From contig NZ_JAGEKP010000028.1 in assembly GCF_017565305.1 (NCBI RefSeq), positions 1 through 33,980 of the forward strand: a stretch of 33,980 nt of DNA. Direction: 5' to 3'. Shown here in pieces: positions 15,145 through 22,706 of this stretch. The DNA comes from Leifsonia sp. TF02-11. Lineage in GTDB: Bacteria > Actinomycetota > Actinomycetes > Actinomycetales > Microbacteriaceae. The position numbers and the translations under genes were made by a program. Within the stretch, counting starts at the first letter, position 1. Every line of letters starts with the position of its first letter. A model generated the notes under the pieces. It did not search any database. It had not been told where the DNA came from and saw only the letters and a list, made by a program, of their open reading frames with translations.

Positions 15145-15248
15145 CCGACCAGGTGCAGGCCGCTCCCGGCGTCATCCAGGACTTCGTCCGCGGCTACATT
15201 GTGCCGGTCGATCCGATGGATGATCTCCGGTGCGAGAGCTGTCAGTAG
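15099..15248 (+). CDS. Tiny protein overlapping the excisionase 3' end
   Basis: This frame encodes 49 residues: MAGSERPDEDWSVRIADQV, then a middle containing GVIQDFVRGYIVPVDP and the ending DDLRCESCQ. GGCGGAGGT lies about nine bases before the ATG. It overlaps the preceding gene by 46 bp in another frame. The non-repetitive, acidic composition and a CxxC near the C-terminus make it more gene-like than most shadow frames. No family is recognised. Confidence 0.35.
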   Translation: MAGSERPDEDWSVRIADQVQAAPGVIQDFVRGYIVPVDPMDDLRCESCQ

Positions 15249-15609
15249 AACCAGACTTCCACCCCGGCGCGCCGCACACCTCGCACCCCTGTTCGGGGGT
15301 AGCGTGCGGCAGCAAATGGAGCGGCCGATCCTTACCCTCTTCACCGTGGCGCACGACTCACAGACCGAGTCTGGGCGGCGGTGACGGATCGTGGCTGAGG
15401 CTCCCGAACCGCAGAGTCGCCCTCGCCACTCCACCTCTCGAACCGGACGCGTCGCCCACCTGAATTCCCGGCGTGCTCCCGGTTCACCGTCCTCACTCAC
15501 TCTGTGCTGGCGCACGCCGAGGCGCGCCGGCACACCGCACTAACGGGTCCTCAGACCCGAGCCCGATCCTTCACATAAGCCACCTCCGCACAAGGAAGGT
15601 AGTGATCTC
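15249..15609 (+). other. 361-bp gap before the sigma-like gene
   Basis: I see no convincing gene here. A hairpin of ACCCC/GGGGT around 15285-15300, with flanking complementary CGC bases, could terminate the excisionase transcript. The rest is C-rich; GAACCGGA at about 15440 partly matches the 16-bp transfer motif but lacks TTCTAAG. AAGGAAGG at 15592-15599 is the ribosome site of the next gene. Confidence 0.3.
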
Positions 15610-16353
15610 GTGGCTGAAGGAACTCAACTCCGCACGCGTGCGGATGCTCGACTGACGGAGTTGCTCCGCGAAGTTGACACACTGTTGCCGTATGTCCGTT
15701 TCCAACTGCGCGGCTGGCCGAACGAGGTCGACGCGGTACTACAGCTAGCGCGCGAAACGGTCTGGCACCGAAGCTCTCGATACGACCCTGAACGCGGCTC
15801 ACCTCACGCGTTCGTATTCGGCATCACCCGCAATGTCGTACTCAGAGAAGTCGAACGGAAGCACGTCGTCATGGACGACATTCCCGACGACGTCGAGTCC
15901 GATACGGACATCGACCCCCTGGATGCGCTGATCCGCAGGTTCGACGCGCACCGCTGGATGGTGCTTGTCGCCGACTTCGTCGGTCAATCCGACTGGCAAG
16001 TGATGAGCGACCTCAGCCTTGCTAACGGGGACGTCGATCGTGTGGCGAACGCCCATCGGATGTCCAAACGCGGCCTCCGCTCGGTGCACGACCGGGTGTG
16101 TCAGACCGCCCGAACCGTGCTCGCCGCCCTGGCAGCGGCAGATGCCGGGCTACCGCTGACCGGGTCCGTGATCGTCTCGTGCGTTCCTGAGATCGGTGGC
16201 TTCCGGGAGGTCGCGGAGATGATCGGTGAGGACGCCAGCACCATCGCCGATACGCTCCACATCCACCCGGGCTCCGCGCGGGCGCGGATCGCCACCGCGA
16301 AGCGGCTGCTGATGATCGCCCGTGTCGTGCTCGAGCAGGAGGCCGCGGCATGA
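15610..16353 (+). CDS. Sigma-70-like (ECF-type) regulator
   Basis: This 247-residue protein has the layout of an extracytoplasmic-function sigma factor or a derivative. The region-2-like block is SSRYDPERGSPHAFVFGITRNVVLREVER, where ECF factors have the FDPERGSPRAWLLGIARN-type pattern. The C-terminal part, GFREVAEMIGEDASTIADTLHIHPGSARARIATAKRLL, resembles a region-4 helix-turn-helix. The spacing between them is longer than in usual ECF factors. It starts at GTG with AAGGAAGG ten bases upstream and overlaps the next gene by ATGA. As the first gene of the transfer operon it may direct transcription of transfer genes. Confidence 0.65.
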   Translation: MAEGTQLRTRADARLTELLREVDTLLPYVRFQLRGWPNEVDAVLQLARETVWHRSSRYDPERGSPHAFVFGITRNVVLREVERKHVVMDDIPDDVESDTDIDPLDALIRRFDAHRWMVLVADFVGQSDWQVMSDLSLANGDVDRVANAHRMSKRGLRSVHDRVCQTARTVLAALAAADAGLPLTGSVIVSCVPEIGGFREVAEMIGEDASTIADTLHIHPGSARARIATAKRLLMIARVVLEQEAAA

Positions 16354-17453
16354 TCAGCGCCAGCGCAGCGGCAGCTCACGCGGTGACACATCCGAAGACG
16401 ATCCGGAACCTGCTGATCGTCGCCGCCGTCATCGTCCTCGTCGTCCCAGTCGCACTGGTCGCGGTGCCCGTCACCCTGGTGCTCGCGATGGGAGCCAACG
16501 GCTTCGGCGGTGGCGAGGGAGCGTGCGGCGGATCCGCACCATCGGTGAACGCGGGCAGCACGGTCGATGGGTACGGGCCGGAGCAGCTGAAGATCGCCGC
16601 GACGATCATCACCGTCGGGCAGCAGATGAGCGTTCCCCCGCACGGACTGACGTTGGCGCTGATGGTCGCGATCGGCGAATCCGGACTCCGCAACCTCGAC
16701 CACGGCGACACCGCCGACAACACCACCATCGGTGTCTTCCAGCAGGGCACAAGCTACGGCACCCGCGCGCAACGGATGGACCCGGCGAGCGCAGCCGCCG
16801 CGTTCTACACGCGAATGCTGCACGTCCCAGACTGGCAGACCACGGCTCCCACTCTGGTCGCACGCACGGTCCAGATCAACGCGGACCCGAACCACTACGC
16901 CCCGTTCTGGACGCCCGCCGAACAGGTCCTCGCCGCCCTCACCGGAGCCAGTGCGGGGTCGTGCCAGGTGCCAGCGGATGCCCGCGCTGCGGCGACAGTC
17001 CTGGTGGGCGCGATCCAAACGAACAAACTCAACTTCCTCGAGGCCCGCTACCAACAGCAAATCCTCAACATGGCAGACGGCACCGCAACACCAGCCTGCA
17101 CCATCGACGCCCACGTCCTGCAACTGATCGTCGTGGCCGTCCAAGTGTTCCAGCAGGTGGGAGTCAGCGACCTCAACCGGCGCTGCACCGGCATGACACC
17201 CGGCGCCGGCACGGCGTCCGCGCACTGGAAAGGCAAAGCGGTCGACTTCTACGCCATCAACCGCCAGTCACTCACCGGAGCAGACGCCCTCTCACTCCAG
17301 CTCATCCGCGCGCTGGACCCCTATGCCCCGCACGGCTCATCCGTCGGTCAAAGCGAATGCCGCGCCCGCGCCAACGTCTCCTTGGGCACCCTGCTCAACA
17401 TCACCAGCGCCTTCCCCGACACCTGCAACCACCAGCACATCCAGGTGCCCTGA
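16350..17453 (+). CDS. Conjugation cell-wall hydrolase (VirB1-like)
   Basis: This 367-residue protein has an N-terminal membrane helix (about 20-48) and an extracytoplasmic part. Residues about 85-160 resemble a lytic transglycosylase: LTLALMVAIGESGLRNL supplies a likely catalytic Glu, followed by HGD and TIGVFQQGTSYGT. The C-terminal region (about 240-367), with AHWKGKAVDFYAIN and a final HQHIQVP, may be a second hydrolase-like or binding domain; its HxH could bind zinc. In type IV secretion loci such enzymes open the peptidoglycan for the transfer channel. The start overlaps the sigma-like gene (ATGA). Four or more extracytoplasmic cysteines suggest disulfides. Confidence 0.75.
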   Translation: MISASAAAAHAVTHPKTIRNLLIVAAVIVLVVPVALVAVPVTLVLAMGANGFGGGEGACGGSAPSVNAGSTVDGYGPEQLKIAATIITVGQQMSVPPHGLTLALMVAIGESGLRNLDHGDTADNTTIGVFQQGTSYGTRAQRMDPASAAAAFYTRMLHVPDWQTTAPTLVARTVQINADPNHYAPFWTPAEQVLAALTGASAGSCQVPADARAAATVLVGAIQTNKLNFLEARYQQQILNMADGTATPACTIDAHVLQLIVVAVQVFQQVGVSDLNRRCTGMTPGAGTASAHWKGKAVDFYAINRQSLTGADALSLQLIRALDPYAPHGSSVGQSECRARANVSLGTLLNITSAFPDTCNHQHIQVP

Positions 17454-17492
17454 CCCAGGAGATTCCGAAGATGCGCGCCAAAAACCGTCCCG

Positions 17493-17508
17493 AACCGGAA
17501 GTTCTAAG
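17493..17508 (+). promoter_or_regulatory. Transfer motif copy 1 (AACCGGAAGTTCTAAG)
   Basis: This 16-bp sequence also occurs upstream of ssb (25426-25441) and at the start of the relaxase gene (33825-33840, minus strand). Here it lies 28 bp before the lipoprotein ATG in an 83-bp gap. GAAC-N5-GTTC inside it is an inverted repeat. GATGCGCGCCAAA sits about 20 bp upstream, as in copy 3. It is probably an operator or promoter element. Confidence 0.65.
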
Positions 17509-17536
17509 CGAAGGGCACGAACCGAGGTGAAGTGAG

Positions 17537-18190
17537 ATGAACAAGAAACTGATCGCATTCGCGTCCCTCCTGCCATGCCTGACCCTCGTCGGCTGCGCCA
17601 CCGCAGCCCCGGCACAGAACCCGTCCTTCACGGCTATCGCACCGGCTAAGCCGTCACCGACTCGGTCGTCGGGCGCAATGCCGGCCGCATCGGGCATCGT
17701 TAGCAGCGTCTGGGTCGACGTCTACCCGGGCGCCACGTTCAAGTCGAAGCACGGCTGTCGCTGCACCCTTCCCGGCTCGTCCCAGGAACTTTTCCCGTCA
17801 GGAACTCCCGTGCTGCTGCTCAGGGTGACGATGACCGGCAAATGGATCCCCTCACAGGGGAACCAAGACTTCCAAGATGTCACGGGCGCAAGCGTCACAG
17901 GCGCCCAATTCGACGGGCGACCAGAGCCAGCTGTTCTCGACAAGTCGGACGGTCCGGCAGCCGCCAAGGCCGCGCGCATGGCTTGGCTACCGGCTGGTCT
18001 CTTCGCCGGACAGACCAAGTGGACAATATCCAACGAAAAGAGCCGCTCGTTCGCAGTCGCCTACTACTTGCCTCCGGGCGTGGACCAGCTTGAGCTAACC
18101 GTCAACGTGCCTTCCGAGGGTATGGCCAACGCGCTTACGGTTCCGCTTCCGACTTCCGCCGTCGAGGCGAGCAACGGCAAAGGCGAGTGA
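17537..18190 (+). CDS. Lipoprotein of the transfer operon
   Basis: This 217-residue protein has the signal MNKKLIAFASLLPCLTLVGC, with a lipobox LVGC and Cys20 the predicted lipidation site. A Pro/Ser/Thr-rich linker precedes a domain with VDVYPGATFKSKHGCRC, GTPVLLLRVTMTGKW and a C-terminal beta-rich segment ending LELTVNVPSEG. I recognise no enzymatic motif. Position between the hydrolase and the VirB2/VirB6-like genes suggests a cell-surface component of the secretion apparatus. A GAGGTGAAGTGAG ribosome region precedes the ATG. The stop overlaps the next gene (GTGA). Confidence 0.75.
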   Translation: MNKKLIAFASLLPCLTLVGCATAAPAQNPSFTAIAPAKPSPTRSSGAMPAASGIVSSVWVDVYPGATFKSKHGCRCTLPGSSQELFPSGTPVLLLRVTMTGKWIPSQGNQDFQDVTGASVTGAQFDGRPEPAVLDKSDGPAAAKAARMAWLPAGLFAGQTKWTISNEKSRSFAVAYYLPPGVDQLELTVNVPSEGMANALTVPLPTSAVEASNGKGE

Positions 18191-18375
18191 CCGATATGGA
18201 CCTGCTGCCAAGCATCCTCGGGCTTATCGGGCTGGCCTGTTTCACCGTGCTGGGCATCGGCGTTTCCGGCTGCCTCGCCGCGCGACGAATGGCGGCGGCA
18301 GACCGCTCCATCGCGTCCACCGACCCACAGAAGGAGATACCAAATCATGAACGCACTCAGCGAAGCCCTCACTAG
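18187..18375 (+). CDS. Small membrane protein in transfer operon
   Basis: This 62-residue protein has one hydrophobic helix (about 6-33, LPSILGLIGLACFTVLGIGVSGCLAA) and a basic then polar tail. Its GTG start overlaps the lipoprotein stop (GTGA), and its end overlaps the next gene by 29 bp. Tight coupling indicates it is translated. It may be a small scaffold or pilin-like subunit; nothing more can be said. Confidence 0.6.
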   Translation: MTDMDLLPSILGLIGLACFTVLGIGVSGCLAARRMAAADRSIASTDPQKEIPNHERTQRSPH

Positions 18376-18670
18376 CGCACACTGGCGCACATTGACCGTC
18401 CTGACGGTGAGCAATCCGTCGCCGGACTTCTCCGGCCCAGGCGTCGGCGCTCTCCAGTCGATCGCGAACGTCGTATTCGCGATCGTCCTCACTCTCGGCG
18501 TCATCGGCGGTCTGATCGCCGCCGGTTTCATCGTCGTCGGCCACATCTCCAGCAACGGACGGGTTCAGAAGATGGGCATCGTCGGTGTCGTCAGCTGTGT
18601 TGCAGGTGTCGCCGTCGCTGCTGGCATCGCAGGGCTGATCAACTGGGGTCAGTCACTGCACGTGGCGTGA
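18347..18670 (+). CDS. VirB2/TrbC-like small membrane subunit
   Basis: This 107-residue protein has two hydrophobic helices (about 40-65 and 77-98) joined by a short loop GHISSNGRVQKMG, preceded by a polar N-terminal region. Two-helix proteins of this size just before a VirB6-like gene are usual for VirB2/TrbC-type pilin or channel subunits, and this role is inferred from layout only. A good GAAGGAG ribosome site lies nine bases before the ATG, inside the preceding gene. The stop overlaps the next GTG start. There is no obvious signal-peptidase site. Confidence 0.65.
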   Translation: MNALSEALTSAHWRTLTVLTVSNPSPDFSGPGVGALQSIANVVFAIVLTLGVIGGLIAAGFIVVGHISSNGRVQKMGIVGVVSCVAGVAVAAGIAGLINWGQSLHVA

Positions 18671-19713
18671 TCATGATGTTTGTTCTCGCCGCATCGCCGG
18701 ATCCGTTCTCGCCGAACTACGGCTGCTTCATCTCTGACTTTGGCTGCCAAGCTTCGCAGACGATCGCCCAATTCATGGGCTCCACGATCCGCAACCTCGG
18801 CGACTTCATCGCCACCATGATCGCCGGGTCGTTCAACACGAACATCGACCCGGGCAGCTGGGAGATCGCCCACTCGCAGTTCCTGTTCTGGGTCGCAGTC
18901 ACCGCCCCGATCATCCTGATCGTCGCCCTGGTGCAAATCGGGATCGCCATGATCCTGCAGGACTGGGCACGCATCGGCCGCACCGCAGCTGGCGCCGCCC
19001 TCGCCGTCCCCTTCTCCGTGATCTGTGTGTGGGGGATGCAGAAGGCATCCGGGATCACCGATGATGTGACGCAATCGCTCACCACCGCGGTTCAAGGCGG
19101 CGACCTTAGCCAGAGTCTGCTCCGAGTGGTCGGGCTGTTCGACGCTCCCAAACAGATCAACGGGGCGGCGATGAAGACCATGCAGTTCTCACACGAAGGC
19201 GCGATCTTCGGTATGGCCACCCAGGGCGCTCAAGGGCCCGGCGCAGTCGGCGAGTACGTCATGGCCGTACTAGTGGTCGGGCTGATGATGATCGCCTCCC
19301 TGTTCCTGTTCATCGCTATGTCCATCCGCGAGTTCGGCCTCCTCGCGCTGGCGGCAATGGCTCCGGTCGGGTTGATGATGATCGGGCAGCCGAAGCTCAC
19401 CGCTTGGGCGAGCCGCTGGATCAACCTGACCGTCGGGCTCTTGATCGCGAAACCGCTTGCCGCCGGCGTTGTCCTTCTCGCTGTCGAGCTGACGAAGGCC
19501 AGTCTCAGCATCGGAGTCATCCTCGTCGCCGCCGGCGCCGTGATCGCCGCGTCGTTCTCCCCGCTGTGGGCCACCAAGCTCGTGTCCTTTGCAGGCGCCG
19601 AAGTTGGTACTGCTCTGCATCACCGTTTCTCCGTGCGCGACCAGTTCTCGCGCGTCAATACCGCCGCCGCACCGGTTCGCTCCGCGGCTCGGGTCATCAA
19701 GGTTGGGAGATAA
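18667..19713 (+). CDS. VirB6/TrbL-like inner-membrane channel protein
   Basis: This 348-residue protein has about six to seven membrane helices. An extracytoplasmic N-terminal part contains paired cysteines (NYGCFISDFGCQ) and QTIAQFMGSTIRNLGDFIA. Helices are at about 77-97, 107-125, 203-225, 228-248 and 260-306, with the loop AMSIREFGLLALAAMAPVGLMMIGQPKL. This size and pattern fits actinobacterial TrbL/VirB6-type conjugation proteins. It probably forms the membrane pore of the transfer apparatus with the SCO6880-like and ATPase products. The GTG start overlaps the previous stop; ATG codons at 18673 and 18676 are alternatives. Confidence 0.75.
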   Translation: MIMMFVLAASPDPFSPNYGCFISDFGCQASQTIAQFMGSTIRNLGDFIATMIAGSFNTNIDPGSWEIAHSQFLFWVAVTAPIILIVALVQIGIAMILQDWARIGRTAAGAALAVPFSVICVWGMQKASGITDDVTQSLTTAVQGGDLSQSLLRVVGLFDAPKQINGAAMKTMQFSHEGAIFGMATQGAQGPGAVGEYVMAVLVVGLMMIASLFLFIAMSIREFGLLALAAMAPVGLMMIGQPKLTAWASRWINLTVGLLIAKPLAAGVVLLAVELTKASLSIGVILVAAGAVIAASFSPLWATKLVSFAGAEVGTALHHRFSVRDQFSRVNTAAAPVRSAARVIKVGR

Positions 19714-19716
19714 CTC

Positions 19717-21252
19717 ATGACCACCTTCACCGCCGACCAGATCATCACCGAAGAAGGTGCACCCCGCGTCCGCTTCGCCGCCCGTGAACGCCGTGGCATC
19801 TTCCTCGGCCTCACCTTCCTCCAACTTGTCGTCATCGGGGGCGCCGTCGCCGCCCTGCTGGCAACGCTGTTCATCTACCCGAACGGGTTCTGGGTGATGC
19901 TGCCGCTAATCGCTCTGATCGTGTTCTTCGCACTCGCCACCTACCGGCGCGAGCCGGTGCTGGTGATCGCCGCCCAGGCCGCCCGATACGTGTACCGCAG
20001 CATCGCCGGTCAGACCGTGTTCCGCCGAGATGTCTGGCTTCGAGTCGCCACCGCGTCACTGAACATCGGCCACGCGCACGTTGCCGCGGTCACGCCGACC
20101 GTGACCTCGAAGTTCCTGCTTCCCGGAGCGCTGGGCGATGTGCAGATCATGCAGATCCCTGGGGCGGGTGCGTTCATTTACAACGCTCACGGTCGCCTGG
20201 CCTCCATCACCGTGCGGGTGGGATCCCGGGCGTGGGCACTGCGCGACAAGGGCACCCAAGAGTCGGCTTACGACGGTTTCGTCGAGTGGCTCAGCTCGCT
20301 GGAGAACCTGCCCGGCGTGCGCGAGACCACCATCCGCATCCGCGTAGACAGAGCCTCGTCTAACGAGCTCCGTGACTACCTCATCGCCCGAGAAGACGAA
20401 CACGCCCCACGGGTCAGCTCGGAATTGCGAGAGCAGTACTGGGAGCTGACCCAGGCCGCCTCGAAGCGGTCGATGGGATTCACCAACTACGTCACCCTGA
20501 CCTTCGACACTGGTGTGCTCAACGGGGCGATCCGCGACGCAGGCAAGGGGCTCACGGGACTTGCCGCCGTGCTGAAGGAGCGCGTGGCTGGCATCGAATC
20601 CTCGATGGAGCACGCCCGTCTCACCCCGGCCGGATGGCTGACCTCCGACGACCTGGACGAGCTGCTCGCACTCTCCGCTGACCCCGTCTCGTCGGCGACC
20701 CGGCGCGAGCGCGATGCCACCCTTGAGCCGCAGCCCGCACCTCCCGTAATGGGCATCGACGAGGGCTGGGACGCGATGCGCGTGGACGAGTCCTGGCACC
20801 AGACCTTCTGGGTCGCGGAATGGCCGCGCACTGACGTCCGCACCGGGTTCCTCGAACCGCTCCTCTACGCCGGGGACGCCACCCGAGTGATCACCCTGCA
20901 GGTTCGCCCGGTTGCAACACACAAGGCGCTGGCCCAGCTGAACCGGGCCCAGTCCGACATGGAGACATCTGCCACGATCCGGATGAAGCTGTCCTCCCGC
21001 GTGCCGCTCACCCACCTGCGCGAGGAGGAGGACCTGGCCGTACGCGAGCACGACCTCGTCGACGGCTTCGGCGACGTGCAGTACCGCGGCTTCGTCACCA
21101 TCTCCGCCGAGTCCAAGGACACACTGGCGAAAGCCAGGACGGATATCGAGCAGGCTTCCCACCCGGCACGGCTCGTGTTGGCGTCCCTGTCGGGGCAGCA
21201 AGCCGCCGGGTTCGTCACCGGCGCTTTGCCCGTGCCGCTGGAAGGGGAGTGA
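19717..21252 (+). CDS. SCO6880-family conjugation protein (PrgI/VirB3-VirB4 N-terminal-like)
   Basis: This 511-residue protein matches the SCO6880 family of actinobacterial conjugative systems. It opens with two membrane helices (about 28-48 and 53-70) preceded by RVRFAARERRGIFLGL, a PrgI/VirB3-like part. A long soluble region follows with FVEWLSSLENLPGVRETTIRI, SMGFTNYVTLTFD, RTGFLEPLLYAGDATRVITLQVRPV and KTDIEQ-type sequence, equivalent to the N-terminal domain of VirB4. It has no Walker motifs; those sit in the next gene, so a VirB4-type protein appears split in two. It follows the TrbL-like gene by 3 bp and ends just before the ATPase gene. Confidence 0.85.
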   Translation: MTTFTADQIITEEGAPRVRFAARERRGIFLGLTFLQLVVIGGAVAALLATLFIYPNGFWVMLPLIALIVFFALATYRREPVLVIAAQAARYVYRSIAGQTVFRRDVWLRVATASLNIGHAHVAAVTPTVTSKFLLPGALGDVQIMQIPGAGAFIYNAHGRLASITVRVGSRAWALRDKGTQESAYDGFVEWLSSLENLPGVRETTIRIRVDRASSNELRDYLIAREDEHAPRVSSELREQYWELTQAASKRSMGFTNYVTLTFDTGVLNGAIRDAGKGLTGLAAVLKERVAGIESSMEHARLTPAGWLTSDDLDELLALSADPVSSATRRERDATLEPQPAPPVMGIDEGWDAMRVDESWHQTFWVAEWPRTDVRTGFLEPLLYAGDATRVITLQVRPVATHKALAQLNRAQSDMETSATIRMKLSSRVPLTHLREEEDLAVREHDLVDGFGDVQYRGFVTISAESKDTLAKARTDIEQASHPARLVLASLSGQQAAGFVTGALPVPLEGE

Positions 21253-21257
21253 CGGCG

Positions 21258-22706
21258 ATGAAGCCCAGCACGGTTATCGGCCGCATCCCCGCCGACGAGA
21301 AGCCCGGCGCCAAGGGCCGCCGCCTCCGGAGCAGCAACGTGGACAAGAACTCGTCGTGGAAGATCCAGCCCGCGGAACTGCCGGCGTCGAAGATGCCGGC
21401 GTGGGGGTGGAAGCAGCCGCACAACCTGCGTGGCCCGCTGCGCGCTACCCCACCCGCGCACCGCTGTAGTTCGAAGGTGCTGGGTGGTGCGTACCCGTTC
21501 TTGGCCGAAACAGGGGACATCCTCACCGGGGCGTACATCGGCGAGAACCTGCTCTCGCGGGCCCCGTTCTGCTTCGACCCCTGGGACGCGTACTCCGCCG
21601 AGGCCGTCCGCTCGCACTCGGTGGCGATCCTCGGGGTTAAGGGGACCGGTAAGTCGATGCTGGCCAAGTCCTGGTCGTCCCGGTTGGCGCGGCTCGGCCG
21701 GAAAATCGCGGTGCCGCACGACCCGAACGGGGAGTGGGTCCGCGTCGCCGCCTACGTCGGCGGCACCTCCATCTCCGTCGGCCCCGGCAAAGCCGCCCGC
21801 ATCAACCTACTCGACGAAGGACCGCGAGACGCGTCGTTCTCGGACGAGGACTGGAACCAGAACGTCCTCCAATACCGACGTGCGACCGTGAAGACGATCA
21901 TCCGCCGGCTCCGCGAAGGCGGCAACCTGGAACCGGTCGAGCACACCGCCCTCGACATCGCACTCGACGCCCTCCACGGCCAGTCGACGGTGACCATCAC
22001 CCACGTCTACGACCGGCTGGTCGACCCCAACGAAGCTCTACCGCTCGAAGTCGCGGACGCCGGGCACCGGCTCGCGCATTCACTGCGCCGCATGGTCTCC
22101 GGCGACTTGACCGGCTTCTTCGACGGACCCTCCACGGTTCGCTTTGATGCGGATGCCCCGATGATGGTCGTCGACACCTCCGCCTTGAAGGGGGCATCCC
22201 CCGAGGCGCAGGCCTTGGCCCGCCTGGCGACGGCGAACTGGATCCGCCGCGCCAGCCTCGGCGCCAACCGTCAAGCCCGCGTCATCATCCACGAAGAGGC
22301 CGCCGTCGAACTCCTCAACGACGTCTCCGGCGGTGACGGCCTCGCCGACCGGGTCGAAGACGAGAAGGTCGCCCGTCACCTCGGCACCTCCAACTGGTAC
22401 CTCCTCCACCGCGTCGCCGACCTCGACGCTCTCGGCGACCGCAATAGCGCACTCCACTCCCGCGCGCTTGGTCTCCTCGCCGACTGCGAGACCCGCATCT
22501 CGTATGCACAGCACTCCGGAGAGATCGCCCGGTCCCGGGAAATACTCGGCTGGAACGACACCCAAGCCGACCTCGTCCGAAAGCTCCACAAGGGCGAAGG
22601 GCTCTGGCAGATCGGCCAAGACCGGGTCGCGAAGGTCCGCAACATCTGCACCGACTACGAACTCGGCGTCTTCCGCACCGACACCATGGGCGGTGAACGA
22701 GCGTGA
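21258..22706 (+). CDS. VirB4/TraC-like conjugation ATPase
   Basis: This 482-residue ATPase of the type IV secretion system has a Walker A motif LGVKGTGKSML (about 125-135) and a Walker B-like strand RVIIHEEAA. GTSISVGPGKAARINLLD and a C-terminal LHKGEGLWQIGQDRVAKV are typical of VirB4-like proteins in actinobacterial elements. There are no membrane helices, so it probably docks on the SCO6880-like membrane protein. A GTG at 21249 overlaps the previous stop (GTGA) and is also possible. ATG at 21258 is preferred because GGGGAG lies nine bases upstream. It powers assembly or substrate movement. The stop overlaps the coupling-protein start. Confidence 0.85.
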   Translation: MKPSTVIGRIPADEKPGAKGRRLRSSNVDKNSSWKIQPAELPASKMPAWGWKQPHNLRGPLRATPPAHRCSSKVLGGAYPFLAETGDILTGAYIGENLLSRAPFCFDPWDAYSAEAVRSHSVAILGVKGTGKSMLAKSWSSRLARLGRKIAVPHDPNGEWVRVAAYVGGTSISVGPGKAARINLLDEGPRDASFSDEDWNQNVLQYRRATVKTIIRRLREGGNLEPVEHTALDIALDALHGQSTVTITHVYDRLVDPNEALPLEVADAGHRLAHSLRRMVSGDLTGFFDGPSTVRFDADAPMMVVDTSALKGASPEAQALARLATANWIRRASLGANRQARVIIHEEAAVELLNDVSGGDGLADRVEDEKVARHLGTSNWYLLHRVADLDALGDRNSALHSRALGLLADCETRISYAQHSGEIARSREILGWNDTQADLVRKLHKGEGLWQIGQDRVAKVRNICTDYELGVFRTDTMGGERA

